64,000 nucleotides of DNA from positions 1 through 64,000 of the forward strand of contig NZ_VKAB01000026.1 in NCBI RefSeq assembly GCF_009769385.1. The letters run 5' to 3'. This DNA comes from Saccharothrix deserti. Lineage in GTDB: Bacteria > Actinomycetota > Actinomycetes > Mycobacteriales > Pseudonocardiaceae. Positions within the stretch are counted from its first letter, which is position 1. Each line of letters opens with the position of its first letter. Under the pieces are notes generated by a model. The model saw nothing but the letters and a program-made list of their open reading frames with translations, ran no database searches and was not told the origin of the DNA. The translations under genes were made by a program, and so were the position numbers. Shown here one piece after another: positions 15,673-36,416 of the stretch.

Positions 15673-17085
15673 ATGGGTCAGCCGTCCGTGACTCCACTCG
15701 ACCTGCACTTCGCGGTATCGCACCGGTACCGCCCGTTCGACCTGGTGTCACCGCGGTTCGTGCAGTACGACAGCGGGACCAGCCCTACCTCCGGCACGCT
15801 CGTCCGCACCGGCGTCCGTCCTCGCGCGCCGTTCGCATCGGTACTGGTGGACGTGCGGCGGGCGGACGGCGTTGTGGTGGCGGGCCTGGCGGGCGGCGGC
15901 ACCTCGGTGCTCGGCACGCTCGACGCGACCACCGGTCGGGCCGCGATCGAGGTGACGACCGGCGGCGCGACCACCGTCGTGAAGTCCGCCGAGGTGCGGG
16001 TGAGCGGCGCGTTCCGGTTCGCCGTGGTGGTCAACGAGAACGCGGTCACAGTCCTGGTCGACACCGCCGACACCACCGGCGCCACCGACACCGACACCGA
16101 CACCGCCAGCACCGGCACCGGCTGGCAACCGGTGCTCACCGAACGGGACGGCGTGCGGGCGTTGGTCGACCTGCGGGTCCCCGCGGTCCTGGACGGCCTC
16201 GACTACGCCTACGGCGGGCGCGGGGACGTGCGGCTCGGTCGGGTCCGGGCGGGTTACTTCGGGCAGGCCGGTGTCCGCGACCCGCACGTCGTGCAGCACG
16301 CCGACGGCAGGCCGTTCGTCCGCGACGGCAAGCTCTACCTGACGATGACGAACGCCGGCCTGGGCTTCTTCCAGCAGGCGCACTGGGCGGTGTGGACGAT
16401 CGACCTCGCCGACCCCACCCGGCTGGAGCAGGTCGCGGTCCTGTTCTTCGAGCGCGACGGCGTCGTGCTGGGCGATCACGCCGGGCAGATCGTGCACGAC
16501 GACCGCACCGGCCGGTTCGTCGTGCTGACGAGTTCGTGGGGCGATTTCGCGTTCGAGGGCGTGCACATCCGCCACACCACGACCACCGCGAACGTGCTGC
16601 GCGGCGTGCACGTCCTGCCCTCCGCGCGGCTGGCGCTGCCGACCGCCGTCAGCTCGTGGGACCCCGCCCTGACCCGCGTCGACGACCGCTGGCACCTCGC
16701 GTTCGTGGAGAGCGAGGCGCAGCGGCCGGCGTTCGTGTTCCACCCGGCGCTCGCCGTCGCACCGCCCGGCGCGGACTACGGCGAGTCGCGGATGGTCGGC
16801 GCGGACGACACGCTGGACCAGGCCGAGGGGACGATCATCCAGCGCGTCGGCCGGGGCTGGTACGTCTTCGCCAGCGACAGCGACGCCGGGCACTACCCCG
16901 TGTACGACATGTCGATGCGCAAGCTCGGGGCGCTCGACGCGCCGTACGGCACCAACATCCCGCACCCGATGCTGCTGCCCGTCGGCCACGAGTGGTGGCT
17001 GATCACGTTCGACGGCACGCAGTACGCCGAGCCCGTCCTCGGGTACGGCGGCCACGGCGACCTGATCGTGATGCGCGGTCGCTGA
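15673..17085 (+). CDS. GH43/GH32-like five-bladed beta-propeller protein
   Basis: 470 residues from ATG 15673; GTG 15664 is possible. The first ~170 residues form a beta-sandwich-like region. The C-terminal ~290 residues carry propeller-type text: AGVRDPHVVQHADGRPFVRD, GKLYLTMTNAG, VVLGDHAGQIVHDDRTGRFVV, SWDPALTRVDDRWHLAFVES, YVFASDSDAGHYPVYD. It resembles arabinanase/levansucrase-fold glycosidases with an Asp in a DPHV blade, but the catalytic triad cannot be confirmed by eye. A (Thr-Asp) run near residue 138 comes from a four-copy ACCGAC DNA repeat. No signal peptide is visible. Confidence 0.65.
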   Translation: MGQPSVTPLDLHFAVSHRYRPFDLVSPRFVQYDSGTSPTSGTLVRTGVRPRAPFASVLVDVRRADGVVVAGLAGGGTSVLGTLDATTGRAAIEVTTGGATTVVKSAEVRVSGAFRFAVVVNENAVTVLVDTADTTGATDTDTDTASTGTGWQPVLTERDGVRALVDLRVPAVLDGLDYAYGGRGDVRLGRVRAGYFGQAGVRDPHVVQHADGRPFVRDGKLYLTMTNAGLGFFQQAHWAVWTIDLADPTRLEQVAVLFFERDGVVLGDHAGQIVHDDRTGRFVVLTSSWGDFAFEGVHIRHTTTTANVLRGVHVLPSARLALPTAVSSWDPALTRVDDRWHLAFVESEAQRPAFVFHPALAVAPPGADYGESRMVGADDTLDQAEGTIIQRVGRGWYVFASDSDAGHYPVYDMSMRKLGALDAPYGTNIPHPMLLPVGHEWWLITFDGTQYAEPVLGYGGHGDLIVMRGR

Positions 17086-17112
17086 ACCCAGGGGAATTCC
17101 GTCGGACTCACC

Positions 17113-18138
17113 GTGCACACGACGCCGGGGCGCAGCTGCATGCTCGGCAACACCGCCACCGAACTGCTCCCGCACGACGAGGCCGCCGGCCGGGTGGTCC
17201 GCGGTGCGTTCGGCGACCTGGAGAACGCGATCGAGCAGGCCGTTTGGTTAGCTCGTGCGGTGACGACCTACATCGACGAAGCCCTGAAGGCGTTGGCCGC
17301 CGGAGACATCGACCGGGCCAGGGAGGCGGTCCGCGGTGGCGGGACACCGCTCACGGCGGCCCTGGCCGAGCACTTGGACGACGCGCGGAGCGGGTCCGTG
17401 TACGACCAGCCGGCCGCGTTCGAGGCGTTCATCAACGGCGGCGGCAACGTCGGCCTCTACCAGGCGGTCACCGAGGCGTTGGGGAACCTCTACGCCCGGG
17501 TCCGGCCGTCGAGCCTGCTGGACATCGGTTGCGGTGACGGGCGGGCGTTGCGGCCCGCGCTGACCGTCGAGCAGGCGCCGGCGTCCGTCACGTTGGTGGA
17601 GCCTTCAGAGACGTTGCTCGACTCGGCGGTGCGGGCGCTGGACGGGTTCCAGGTGGACGCCCGCCACAGCCGGGTCGAGCCGTTCGCGGCGGCACTGCCG
17701 GACGACGCGGTGTTCGACGTGGCCCAGTCGACGTTCGCCCTGCACACCCTGCCGCACGAGGTGCGCGACGAGGTGCTGGCCGACCTGGTCGGGCACGTCG
17801 GCGTGCTGGCGGTGGTCGAGTTCGACGTGCCGGACCTGCCGCACGCGAGCCCCGAGCACCGCAGGTTCCTGGCGGAGGCCTACGAACGCGGACTGACCGA
17901 GTACGACGCCGACCGGACGCTGGTGGCGCAGGGTTTCCTGATGCCGGTGCTCACCGGCCAGCTGGTGCCGGGCGCGACCCGGGCGACCTGGGAACAGCCC
18001 GCGTCGCGGTGGGCCGAACAGGTCACGCGGGCCGGGTTCACCGGTGTCGAGGTCACCCGGCTGCACGACTACTGGTGGTCGCCGGCGTTCCTGCTGACCG
18101 CTTCCGGGTCTCCCACAGCAACGACGCCGCGGCGATGA
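17113..18138 (+). CDS. Class I SAM-dependent methyltransferase
   Basis: Up to 341 residues from GTG 17113; ATG 17140 is an alternative, and neither has a strong ribosome binding site. An N-terminal helical region (~100 residues) precedes the methyltransferase core: SSLLDIGCGDGRAL (motif I, about residue 140), VTLVEPSETLLDSA (motif II), and VFDVAQSTFALHTL (motif IV). The Asp-Ile-Gly-Cys-Gly loop is intact. The C-terminal EQVTRAGFTGVEVTRLHDYWWSPAFLLTA is typical. Substrate unknown; no biosynthetic partner adjoins it. Confidence 0.82.
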   Translation: MHTTPGRSCMLGNTATELLPHDEAAGRVVRGAFGDLENAIEQAVWLARAVTTYIDEALKALAAGDIDRAREAVRGGGTPLTAALAEHLDDARSGSVYDQPAAFEAFINGGGNVGLYQAVTEALGNLYARVRPSSLLDIGCGDGRALRPALTVEQAPASVTLVEPSETLLDSAVRALDGFQVDARHSRVEPFAAALPDDAVFDVAQSTFALHTLPHEVRDEVLADLVGHVGVLAVVEFDVPDLPHASPEHRRFLAEAYERGLTEYDADRTLVAQGFLMPVLTGQLVPGATRATWEQPASRWAEQVTRAGFTGVEVTRLHDYWWSPAFLLTASGSPTATTPRR

Positions 18139-18239
18139 GCACCAGCACGGCGGCCGAACCGTGGACTGCGAGCGCGTAGGCCGCCGTGCCGCCGTTGGCG
18201 AAGACAGCGATGCAGTCGCCGATCGGGATGACCGCGTCA
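18053..18239 (-). pseudogene. Hydrophobic small-protein remnant
   Basis: One minus-strand frame contains a convincing membrane segment (VIPIGDCIAVFANGGTAAYA, then AVLVLIAAASLLWETRKR). It ends with a stop at 18053, overlapping the 3' end of the methyltransferase gene. No start codon in this frame lies downstream of the phosphotransferase stop, while the GTG that overlaps that stop is in a different frame. It may be a frameshifted small membrane protein once coupled to the phosphotransferase. Confidence 0.25.
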
Positions 18240-18926
18240 CTCCGTGAAGGCCTCCGTGGCGCGGATGCGCCCTTCCCACATCGCGACCGCGTCCGGTGCG
18301 TCCCACCGCTCGCAGAAGTCACGGCACCGCAGACACGCCGCCGACATCGCCTCGTGCCGCACCGACCACGCGGGCCGCTCGCCGTACCCGGCGAACAGCT
18401 CACCGAGATCCCCCACCGCCTCCGGGTGGTGGGTCCGCACGATCCACTCGGTCCACGCCAGGTCGTCCACCGCGGCCCCCAGTCGGCACAGCTCCCAGTC
18501 GATCACCGCGAGCACCGTCCCGCCGCCCGCGCTCAGCAGCACGTTCTGCGGCCCGAAATCACCGTGCACGATCACGTCACCGTCACCGTCACCGTCACCC
18601 GGCAGACCCGGCACGGTGGCCGGGTCGATCTCCGACAACCGCCGCCGGGTCTCGCCGCACAGTCGCAGCACCTCCCCGGCCCGCCCGGAGGCGATCACCT
18701 CCTGCGCGTGCCTGCCGTCCACCTCCTCCAGCCACAGCGAGCCGTCAGGGGCGCCGGGTACGAGGGCGGGCACGGGGAACCGGCCGTGCAACCCCGCCAA
18801 CGCGGCACGCTCGACAGCGGCCCGTTCCAGCGGATCGGGGCCGAGGTACGACTTGCGCACCACTCCCCCGGCCTTGCCGGTCGCGTTGGTGTACCCGTGC
18901 GGGAGCCGGGTGTCCGCTCCGGTCAC
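18237..18926 (-). CDS. Aminoglycoside phosphotransferase/choline kinase-fold protein
   Basis: 229 residues. The APH/kinase core is visible: DGDVIVHGDFGPQNVLLS gives the catalytic-loop HGDxxxxN, and LAVIDWELCRLG gives the metal-binding Asp. The length is slightly short for the family, and the N lobe is compact (VVRKSYLGPDPLERAAVERAALAGL). A GDGDGDGD run just before the catalytic loop is encoded by a tandem CGTCAC repeat at 18575-18599 and varies easily by slippage. It phosphorylates a small hydroxyl or amine substrate; resistance function is not implied. Confidence 0.8.
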   Translation of the reverse strand: MTGADTRLPHGYTNATGKAGGVVRKSYLGPDPLERAAVERAALAGLHGRFPVPALVPGAPDGSLWLEEVDGRHAQEVIASGRAGEVLRLCGETRRRLSEIDPATVPGLPGDGDGDGDVIVHGDFGPQNVLLSAGGGTVLAVIDWELCRLGAAVDDLAWTEWIVRTHHPEAVGDLGELFAGYGERPAWSVRHEAMSAACLRCRDFCERWDAPDAVAMWEGRIRATEAFTE

Positions 18927-18942
18927 ATCGACCTCCGATCGA

Positions 18943-20118
18943 CTACGCGCGGCTGAGTACGTCGTCCCACTCGATCCGGTGCTCGAACTGCCAGGTGAAC
19001 CTGGCCGGATCGACGAACTTGAACGCCAACGGCATCATCACGTCCCGCAGCACCCGACCGACCGGACCGGCGGCCTTGTCCCGGTTCGTCCGCGCGGCCT
19101 GGGCGATGACCCGCTCCACCCGCTCCCGACGCAGGCTCTCATAAGCCCGGAACGCCTCGTCGTACGGCAGGTCGCGCAGACAACGGGCCAGTTGCACCCC
19201 GCTCTCGAACGCCAGCGAAGCCCCCTGCCCCGAACTCGGTGACGTGGCGTGCGCGGCGTCCCCGACCAGCACCATCCGGCCACGGCTCCACGTCGGCACG
19301 CTCGGCACGTCCTCCAGCCCGCCGGTCACCACCAGGCCGGCCGGGTCGGTGGCGGCGATCATCCGGGCGGCGGGCGTGCGGTCCGGGGCGAACGCCGAGG
19401 CGAGCACGTCCAGCCACTTCTCGGCGCTGGTGGCACGGGCTTCGGCGGACGTCATCGGTGTCTTGTGGGGCAGGTTGGCGAACCAGCCGCCGGAGCCGTC
19501 GTCGTGGACCTGGTAGCCGAAGAACGCGCGCTTGCCCGAGACCAGCCGCATGGTGCCGTCGGTCGACGGTTCACCGGTCCGCGCCATCCGGGCGCCGAAG
19601 CCGAGCAGGCCGGCGTAACGCGGTCCCGGCGCGCCCGGGTCGATGATCCCGCGCACGGTCGACCGGATGCCGTCCGCGCCGACCAGCAGATCGGAGTCCA
19701 CTTCGGCCCCGTCGGCGAAGTGCGCGGTGACGTGCGAGCCGTGGTCGACGGCGTCGACGAGCTTCTTGCCGTGCTCGACGGTGATGCCGCGCCGGACGGC
19801 TTCCTCCCGCAGCACGCGGTAGAGGTCGTAGCGCCACACCAGCAGCTGCGGCGGCTCGCTGCCGAACCGGCCGAGCGTCTTGCCCGTCCAGCTCTGCAAC
19901 GCCATGGCGGTCATCGGCGTGCCGACGTCCCGCACCGCGTCCGCGAGCCCCACGACGTCCAGCGCCTGCAGCCCGTTGGGCGCGATGCTCAACGCCCCGC
20001 CCGAACCGTCGGCCGTGCGGTCGTAGCGTTCGTAGACCGTGGCCTCGATCCCGGCTTTCCGCAACGCCAACGCGGCGACAGGGCCGCCGATGCCGCCCCC
20101 GACAACGGTCGCTCTCAT
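18943..20118 (-). CDS. FAD-dependent monooxygenase (PHBH fold)
   Basis: 391 residues. FAD-binding motifs in order are VVGGGIGGPVAALALRKAG (GxGxxG), the DG motif DLLVGADGIRSTVR, and GRMVLVGDAAHATSPSSGQG (GD motif). This is the class A flavoprotein hydroxylase type, as in salicylate/zeaxanthin-type and tetracycline-modifying enzymes. The ATG start overlaps the stop of padR by 4 bp (ATGA), so regulator and enzyme form one operon. The PadR protein is a good candidate sensor of the enzyme's aromatic substrate. Confidence 0.88.
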   Translation of the reverse strand: MRATVVGGGIGGPVAALALRKAGIEATVYERYDRTADGSGGALSIAPNGLQALDVVGLADAVRDVGTPMTAMALQSWTGKTLGRFGSEPPQLLVWRYDLYRVLREEAVRRGITVEHGKKLVDAVDHGSHVTAHFADGAEVDSDLLVGADGIRSTVRGIIDPGAPGPRYAGLLGFGARMARTGEPSTDGTMRLVSGKRAFFGYQVHDDGSGGWFANLPHKTPMTSAEARATSAEKWLDVLASAFAPDRTPAARMIAATDPAGLVVTGGLEDVPSVPTWSRGRMVLVGDAAHATSPSSGQGASLAFESGVQLARCLRDLPYDEAFRAYESLRRERVERVIAQAARTNRDKAAGPVGRVLRDVMMPLAFKFVDPARFTWQFEHRIEWDDVLSRA

Positions 20119-20696
20119 CGTTCCTCCTCGTGGAAGCCCGCCCACAGCGGGCGCCAGTCCTCGATGCGTGCCAGGAAGTGCCGGACGAACGCGATCTCGG
20201 CGTTCAGCATCGAGATGCGGTATTCCTCCTCGACGAGGAACAGCGGGTGCGCGTCGGCGCCTGCGACGATCTCCTCGGCCTCGTCGAGCTGCCGCCCGAG
20301 GCCGTCCAGCCGGTCGTGCAGGAGGGTGGTGACCTCGTCGGGGTGCAGCGCCCCGATCATGGACAGAGCCGCCACGAAGTGCGGGTACTCGTGCCTCGGT
20401 TCGGCGACGAGTTCGCGCATCCAGTCCTTGAGCTCCGCCCGCCCGGCGTCGGTCAACGCGTACACCGTCCGCTCGGGCCGCTGCCCTTCGCGTGACGTCT
20501 CGTGCTCGACGATGAACCCGGCCTTGGCGAGCTGCCCGAAGACCATGTAGAGCGAGCCGTGGGTGAACTTGATGCTGCGATCGTCCCCGTGGTCGCGCAT
20601 GAGCCGGCTCAGCTCGTAGGGGTGCATGGGCTCCCGGACGAGATAGCCGAGCACCGCCAAGCCGAGCAGGTTACCGACCTTCCGCTTGGACTTCAC
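20115..20696 (-). CDS. PadR-family transcriptional repressor
   Basis: 193 residues. The N-terminal PadR winged helix is clear: LGLAVLGYLVREPMHPYELSRLMRDHG, SLYMVFGQLAKAGFIVEHE, RTVYALTDAGRAELKDWM. The C-terminal helical dimerisation domain (Vir_act_alpha type) follows. It leads an operon with the FAD monooxygenase. A strong inverted repeat sits 20-60 bp upstream of its ATG, consistent with autorepression and probable control of the divergent snapalysin promoter region. Confidence 0.9.
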   Translation of the reverse strand: MKSKRKVGNLLGLAVLGYLVREPMHPYELSRLMRDHGDDRSIKFTHGSLYMVFGQLAKAGFIVEHETSREGQRPERTVYALTDAGRAELKDWMRELVAEPRHEYPHFVAALSMIGALHPDEVTTLLHDRLDGLGRQLDEAEEIVAGADAHPLFLVEEEYRISMLNAEIAFVRHFLARIEDWRPLWAGFHEEER

Positions 20697-20710
20697 CGCG
20701 CCACCTCCCT

Positions 20711-20750
20711 AGTCAACTCTGACTATCCTCGATTGACTAGTCAGAGTCAA
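20711..20750. promoter_or_regulatory. Probable PadR operator (nested inverted repeats)
   Basis: Two related palindromes lie side by side. ACTCTGACTA (20716-20725) pairs with TAGTCAGAGT (20738-20747), and TTGACT-N6-AGTCAA spans 20733-20750. Position just upstream of padR and the arrangement of AGTCA half-sites fit a PadR dimer site. The region also lies upstream of the divergent snapalysin gene. Confidence 0.7.
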
Positions 20751-20876
20751 CCAATTCACTTATGCGCACAACCCTACGTATGGGCCTGGTGACAATCGGC
20801 TACGGCTGGTTCGTTGGGATGGCGGGAGCCTCCCCTGTCAGCACGGCTCCCCATCCCTGTACCCAAGGAGACCACC

Positions 20877-21443
20877 ATGCTCGTACGAAAGGCCGCGCGT
20901 GTCGTCGTGACCGTGCTGGGCCTGCTGTTGCCGCTGGTCGCGGTGGCCGCGCCCAGTGCGTCGGCGGACCCGCAGGCGCTGGTGCGCACCCTGTACTACG
21001 ACGTCAGCCAGGCCCAGGAGTTCACCGCGGACTGGGATCGCGCCGCGACGAACTGGAACAACTCCGTGGCCAACGTGAAGCTGGCCCGCAAGACCACGGG
21101 CACGCCGACCAACATCCGCATCCTCGCCGACAACGGGTGGCCGCGGGCGTACGTCGACTCGCTCGGCAACGGGACCGTCTACATGGGACGCCAGGCCGTG
21201 GACCAGGGCTACTACCGGCCCCGGATCGCGACGCACGAGATCGGGCACATCCTCGGCCTGCCGGACCGGCGGACCGGGCTGTGCGCCGACCTGATGTCCG
21301 GGTCGAGTGCGCCGACGTCGTGCCGCAACGACCTGCCGAACGCGGCGGAACGTGCCGAGGTCGAGCGCAGGTTCGCCGGTCAACTGGCCGCGGCGGACGT
21401 CCGTGCGGCCGGCTACGCGGGCACGGAGTGCTTCGTGTACTGA
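20877..21443 (+). CDS. Snapalysin-family zinc metalloprotease (M7)
   Basis: 188 residues, secreted: the signal peptide is about residues 1-31, ending APSASA. The catalytic zinc site is HEIGHILGLPD near residue 120, i.e. HExxHxxGxxD, followed by CADLMSGSSAPTSC with two Cys. Both length and motif fit snapalysin (small neutral protease). ATG 20877 follows AAGGAG at good spacing. In Streptomyces these genes usually sit beside a LysR activator; here the neighbour is padR. A stem-loop follows the stop. Confidence 0.88.
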   Translation: MLVRKAARVVVTVLGLLLPLVAVAAPSASADPQALVRTLYYDVSQAQEFTADWDRAATNWNNSVANVKLARKTTGTPTNIRILADNGWPRAYVDSLGNGTVYMGRQAVDQGYYRPRIATHEIGHILGLPDRRTGLCADLMSGSSAPTSCRNDLPNAAERAEVERRFAGQLAAADVRAAGYAGTECFVY

Positions 21444-21448
21444 TGGCC

Positions 21449-21486
21449 GGGCCTCGTGGGGTGGCGCGAACCGCCTCACGAGGCCC
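21449..21486 (+). terminator. Stem-loop after snapalysin gene
   Basis: Perfect 10-bp inverted repeat GGGCCTCGTG / CACGAGGCCC with an 18-nt loop, beginning 6 bp after the snapalysin stop. No T tract follows. Confidence 0.6.
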
Positions 21487-21563
21487 CTGCGTCGCACGTC
21501 CGGAACACCGCGGGACGTCCACCCAAGCGCCGCGTCCGGAGCCCGAGGACGAACCCGGGGCAA

Positions 21564-21651
21564 CCTGAACGTAGAACTCAGGGCTCCTGAACGTAGGACA
21601 CACCGCGCCTGAACGTAGGACACACGCGACCTGAACGTTCGACTCTCGGGG
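21564..21651. repeat. Four-copy 22-bp tandem repeat
   Basis: Four units each begin CCTGAACGT at 21564, 21586, 21608 and 21630, an exact 22-bp period. Units 2 and 3 share CCTGAACGTAGGACACAC; units 1 and 4 diverge in their second half. The array fills the gap between the snapalysin terminator and mbtH. Confidence 0.9.
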
Positions 21652-21689
21652 GCTGGGGGCTGGGGGCTGGGGGCTGGGGGCTGGGGGGG
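21648..21689. repeat. GGGGGCT heptamer tract
   Basis: Five perfect GGGGGCT copies (21648-21682) followed by seven G, ending exactly at the TAA stop of mbtH on the minus strand. On the transcribed strand it becomes a C-rich tract right after the stop codon and may act as a termination or slippage region. Confidence 0.9.
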
Positions 21690-21880
21690 TTAGCGCAGGG
21701 TGAGGGGGCGTAGGTCGGTCCAGTGCTCCTCTACGTAGGCGACGCAGGCGTCTCGGGTGTCGGGGCCGAACTCGGCGGTCCAGCCGGCCGGGATGTCGGC
21801 GAACGACGGCCACAGCGAGTGCTGTCCCTCGTCGTTCACGAGGACGTGGAAGCGGCCTTCGGGGTCTTCGAACGGGTTGG

Positions 21881-21884
<4 letters not shown>
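21690..21884 (-). CDS. mbtH: MbtH-like NRPS accessory protein
   Basis: 64 residues. MbtH proteins bind adenylation domains and are needed for their folding or activity. Family text: NPFEDPEGRFHVLVNDEGQHSLWP, then IPAGWTAEFGPDTRDACVAYVEEHWTDLRP, with the conserved Trp residues. The GTG start overlaps the NRPS stop codon by 4 bp (GTGA), giving strict translational coupling with the synthetase it serves. It is the last gene of the operon. Confidence 0.95.
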
Positions 21885-35239
<13,355 letters not shown>

Positions 35240-35330
35240 GGTCACAACCTTCCCCGCTTCTTCCCGACTTCACCCAGCGCACGCAACAGGTGGGGATGCG
35301 CGACGGCACCCCCACCCGTTGGACCGCCTG

Positions 35331-36338
35331 TTAGTTCTTGATCGCTTCGAGCAGCGGCACGACCTGCTCGATGCCGTAGGGCACGCTCAGCACGGTGTTG
35401 AACGACATGGCCGCGCCGATCGGCGGGTCCATGTAGGTGAGGAACAGGTCGCGCTTCTCGGTGACGACCTTGAGCCGCTGGTAGGCGGGCACGCCCTTGA
35501 TCCGCTCCCACGCGCTCTGGTCGAACATGATCCACACCAGGCGGTCGGCGTCGAGCAGGTCGAACCGCTCCTCGCTGAACTCGGCCACGTTCTTCTCGCC
35601 GGCGAGCGTGCCGATCTCGGGCACCAGCGTGAAGCCCAACTCCTTCATGAAGATGGCCTTCGGGTCGGTCGGCGCGAACGCGGAGTACTGGCCGGGCTTG
35701 AAGCTGTCGGCCACCACCATCGTCTTGCCCGCCCACTCCGGGTGCGCGGCCTTGGCGTCGCCGAACTTCTTCGCCACGCCGTCGATCAGCGCCTGGGCTT
35801 CCTTCTCCTTGCCCAGCGCCTTGCCGATGTGCAGGGTCTGGTCCTGCCACGGCGCGGCGTAGTCCGGGAACGCCTTGGGCTGCGCCACCACGGGCGCGAT
35901 CTTCGACAGCGTGTCGTACTGCTCCTGCTTCATGCCGGAGTAGACCGCGATGATCAGGTCCGGCTTGAGCGAGGCGACCTTCTCCAGGTTGTACTCGTCG
36001 CGCTCGCCGACGATCTCCGGCTGGGTGTCGCCCCAGAGTTCCTTGGTCCACGGCCAGTTGCCGAACGGCCGTTCCTTGAACCAGTCCACGACGCCGACCG
36101 GCTTGACGCCCAGGGCCAGCACGGGCTCCTGGTCGGACAGGCCGAGCGTGACGACCTTCTTCGGCTCCGCCTTGATCTCGGTGGTGCCGTACTTGTGCTC
36201 GACCGAGACCGGGAACGCGCCGGAGGAGGCCGCGTTGGTCGGGGTCCCGCCGGAGCCGGCGTCGCCGCCGCCCCCGCAGGCGGCCAGCGCCAGCGCGGCG
36301 GCCGAGACGACCGCGACCAGCTTGAACTTCGTGGACAT
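35331..36338 (-). CDS. Siderophore ABC transporter substrate-binding lipoprotein
   Basis: 335 residues. Lipoprotein signal with lipobox LAAC (Cys21) and a Gly-rich tether, then the FecB/FepB-type periplasmic-binding fold: KKVVTLGLSDQEPVLALGVKPVGVVDW, ASLKPDLIIAVYSGM, ERFDLLDADRLVWIMFD. It captures ferric siderophore outside the membrane and hands it to a permease pair; the matching permeases and ATPase are probably those at 6041-8920. It is the first gene of the operon continuing into the NRPS 91 bp downstream, with an iron box 44 bp upstream of its start. Confidence 0.92.
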   Translation of the reverse strand: MSTKFKLVAVVSAAALALAACGGGGDAGSGGTPTNAASSGAFPVSVEHKYGTTEIKAEPKKVVTLGLSDQEPVLALGVKPVGVVDWFKERPFGNWPWTKELWGDTQPEIVGERDEYNLEKVASLKPDLIIAVYSGMKQEQYDTLSKIAPVVAQPKAFPDYAAPWQDQTLHIGKALGKEKEAQALIDGVAKKFGDAKAAHPEWAGKTMVVADSFKPGQYSAFAPTDPKAIFMKELGFTLVPEIGTLAGEKNVAEFSEERFDLLDADRLVWIMFDQSAWERIKGVPAYQRLKVVTEKRDLFLTYMDPPIGAAMSFNTVLSVPYGIEQVVPLLEAIKN

Positions 36339-36381
36339 CAGGGTTTCCCTTTCGGAGGCGCGGCGGCGCGCCGCTGTGCAG

Positions 36382-36400
36382 TTAGGTTTGCATAACCTAA
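36382..36400. promoter_or_regulatory. Iron box upstream of lipoprotein-NRPS operon
   Basis: TTAGGTTTGCATAACCTAA is an almost perfect palindrome matching the IdeR/DmdR consensus TTAGGTTAGGCTAACCTAA. It lies between the monooxygenase stop (36417) and the lipoprotein start (36338) and should control the lipoprotein, NRPS and mbtH. Confidence 0.88.
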
Positions 36401-36416
36401 CAAATCGCGAGGCGTT

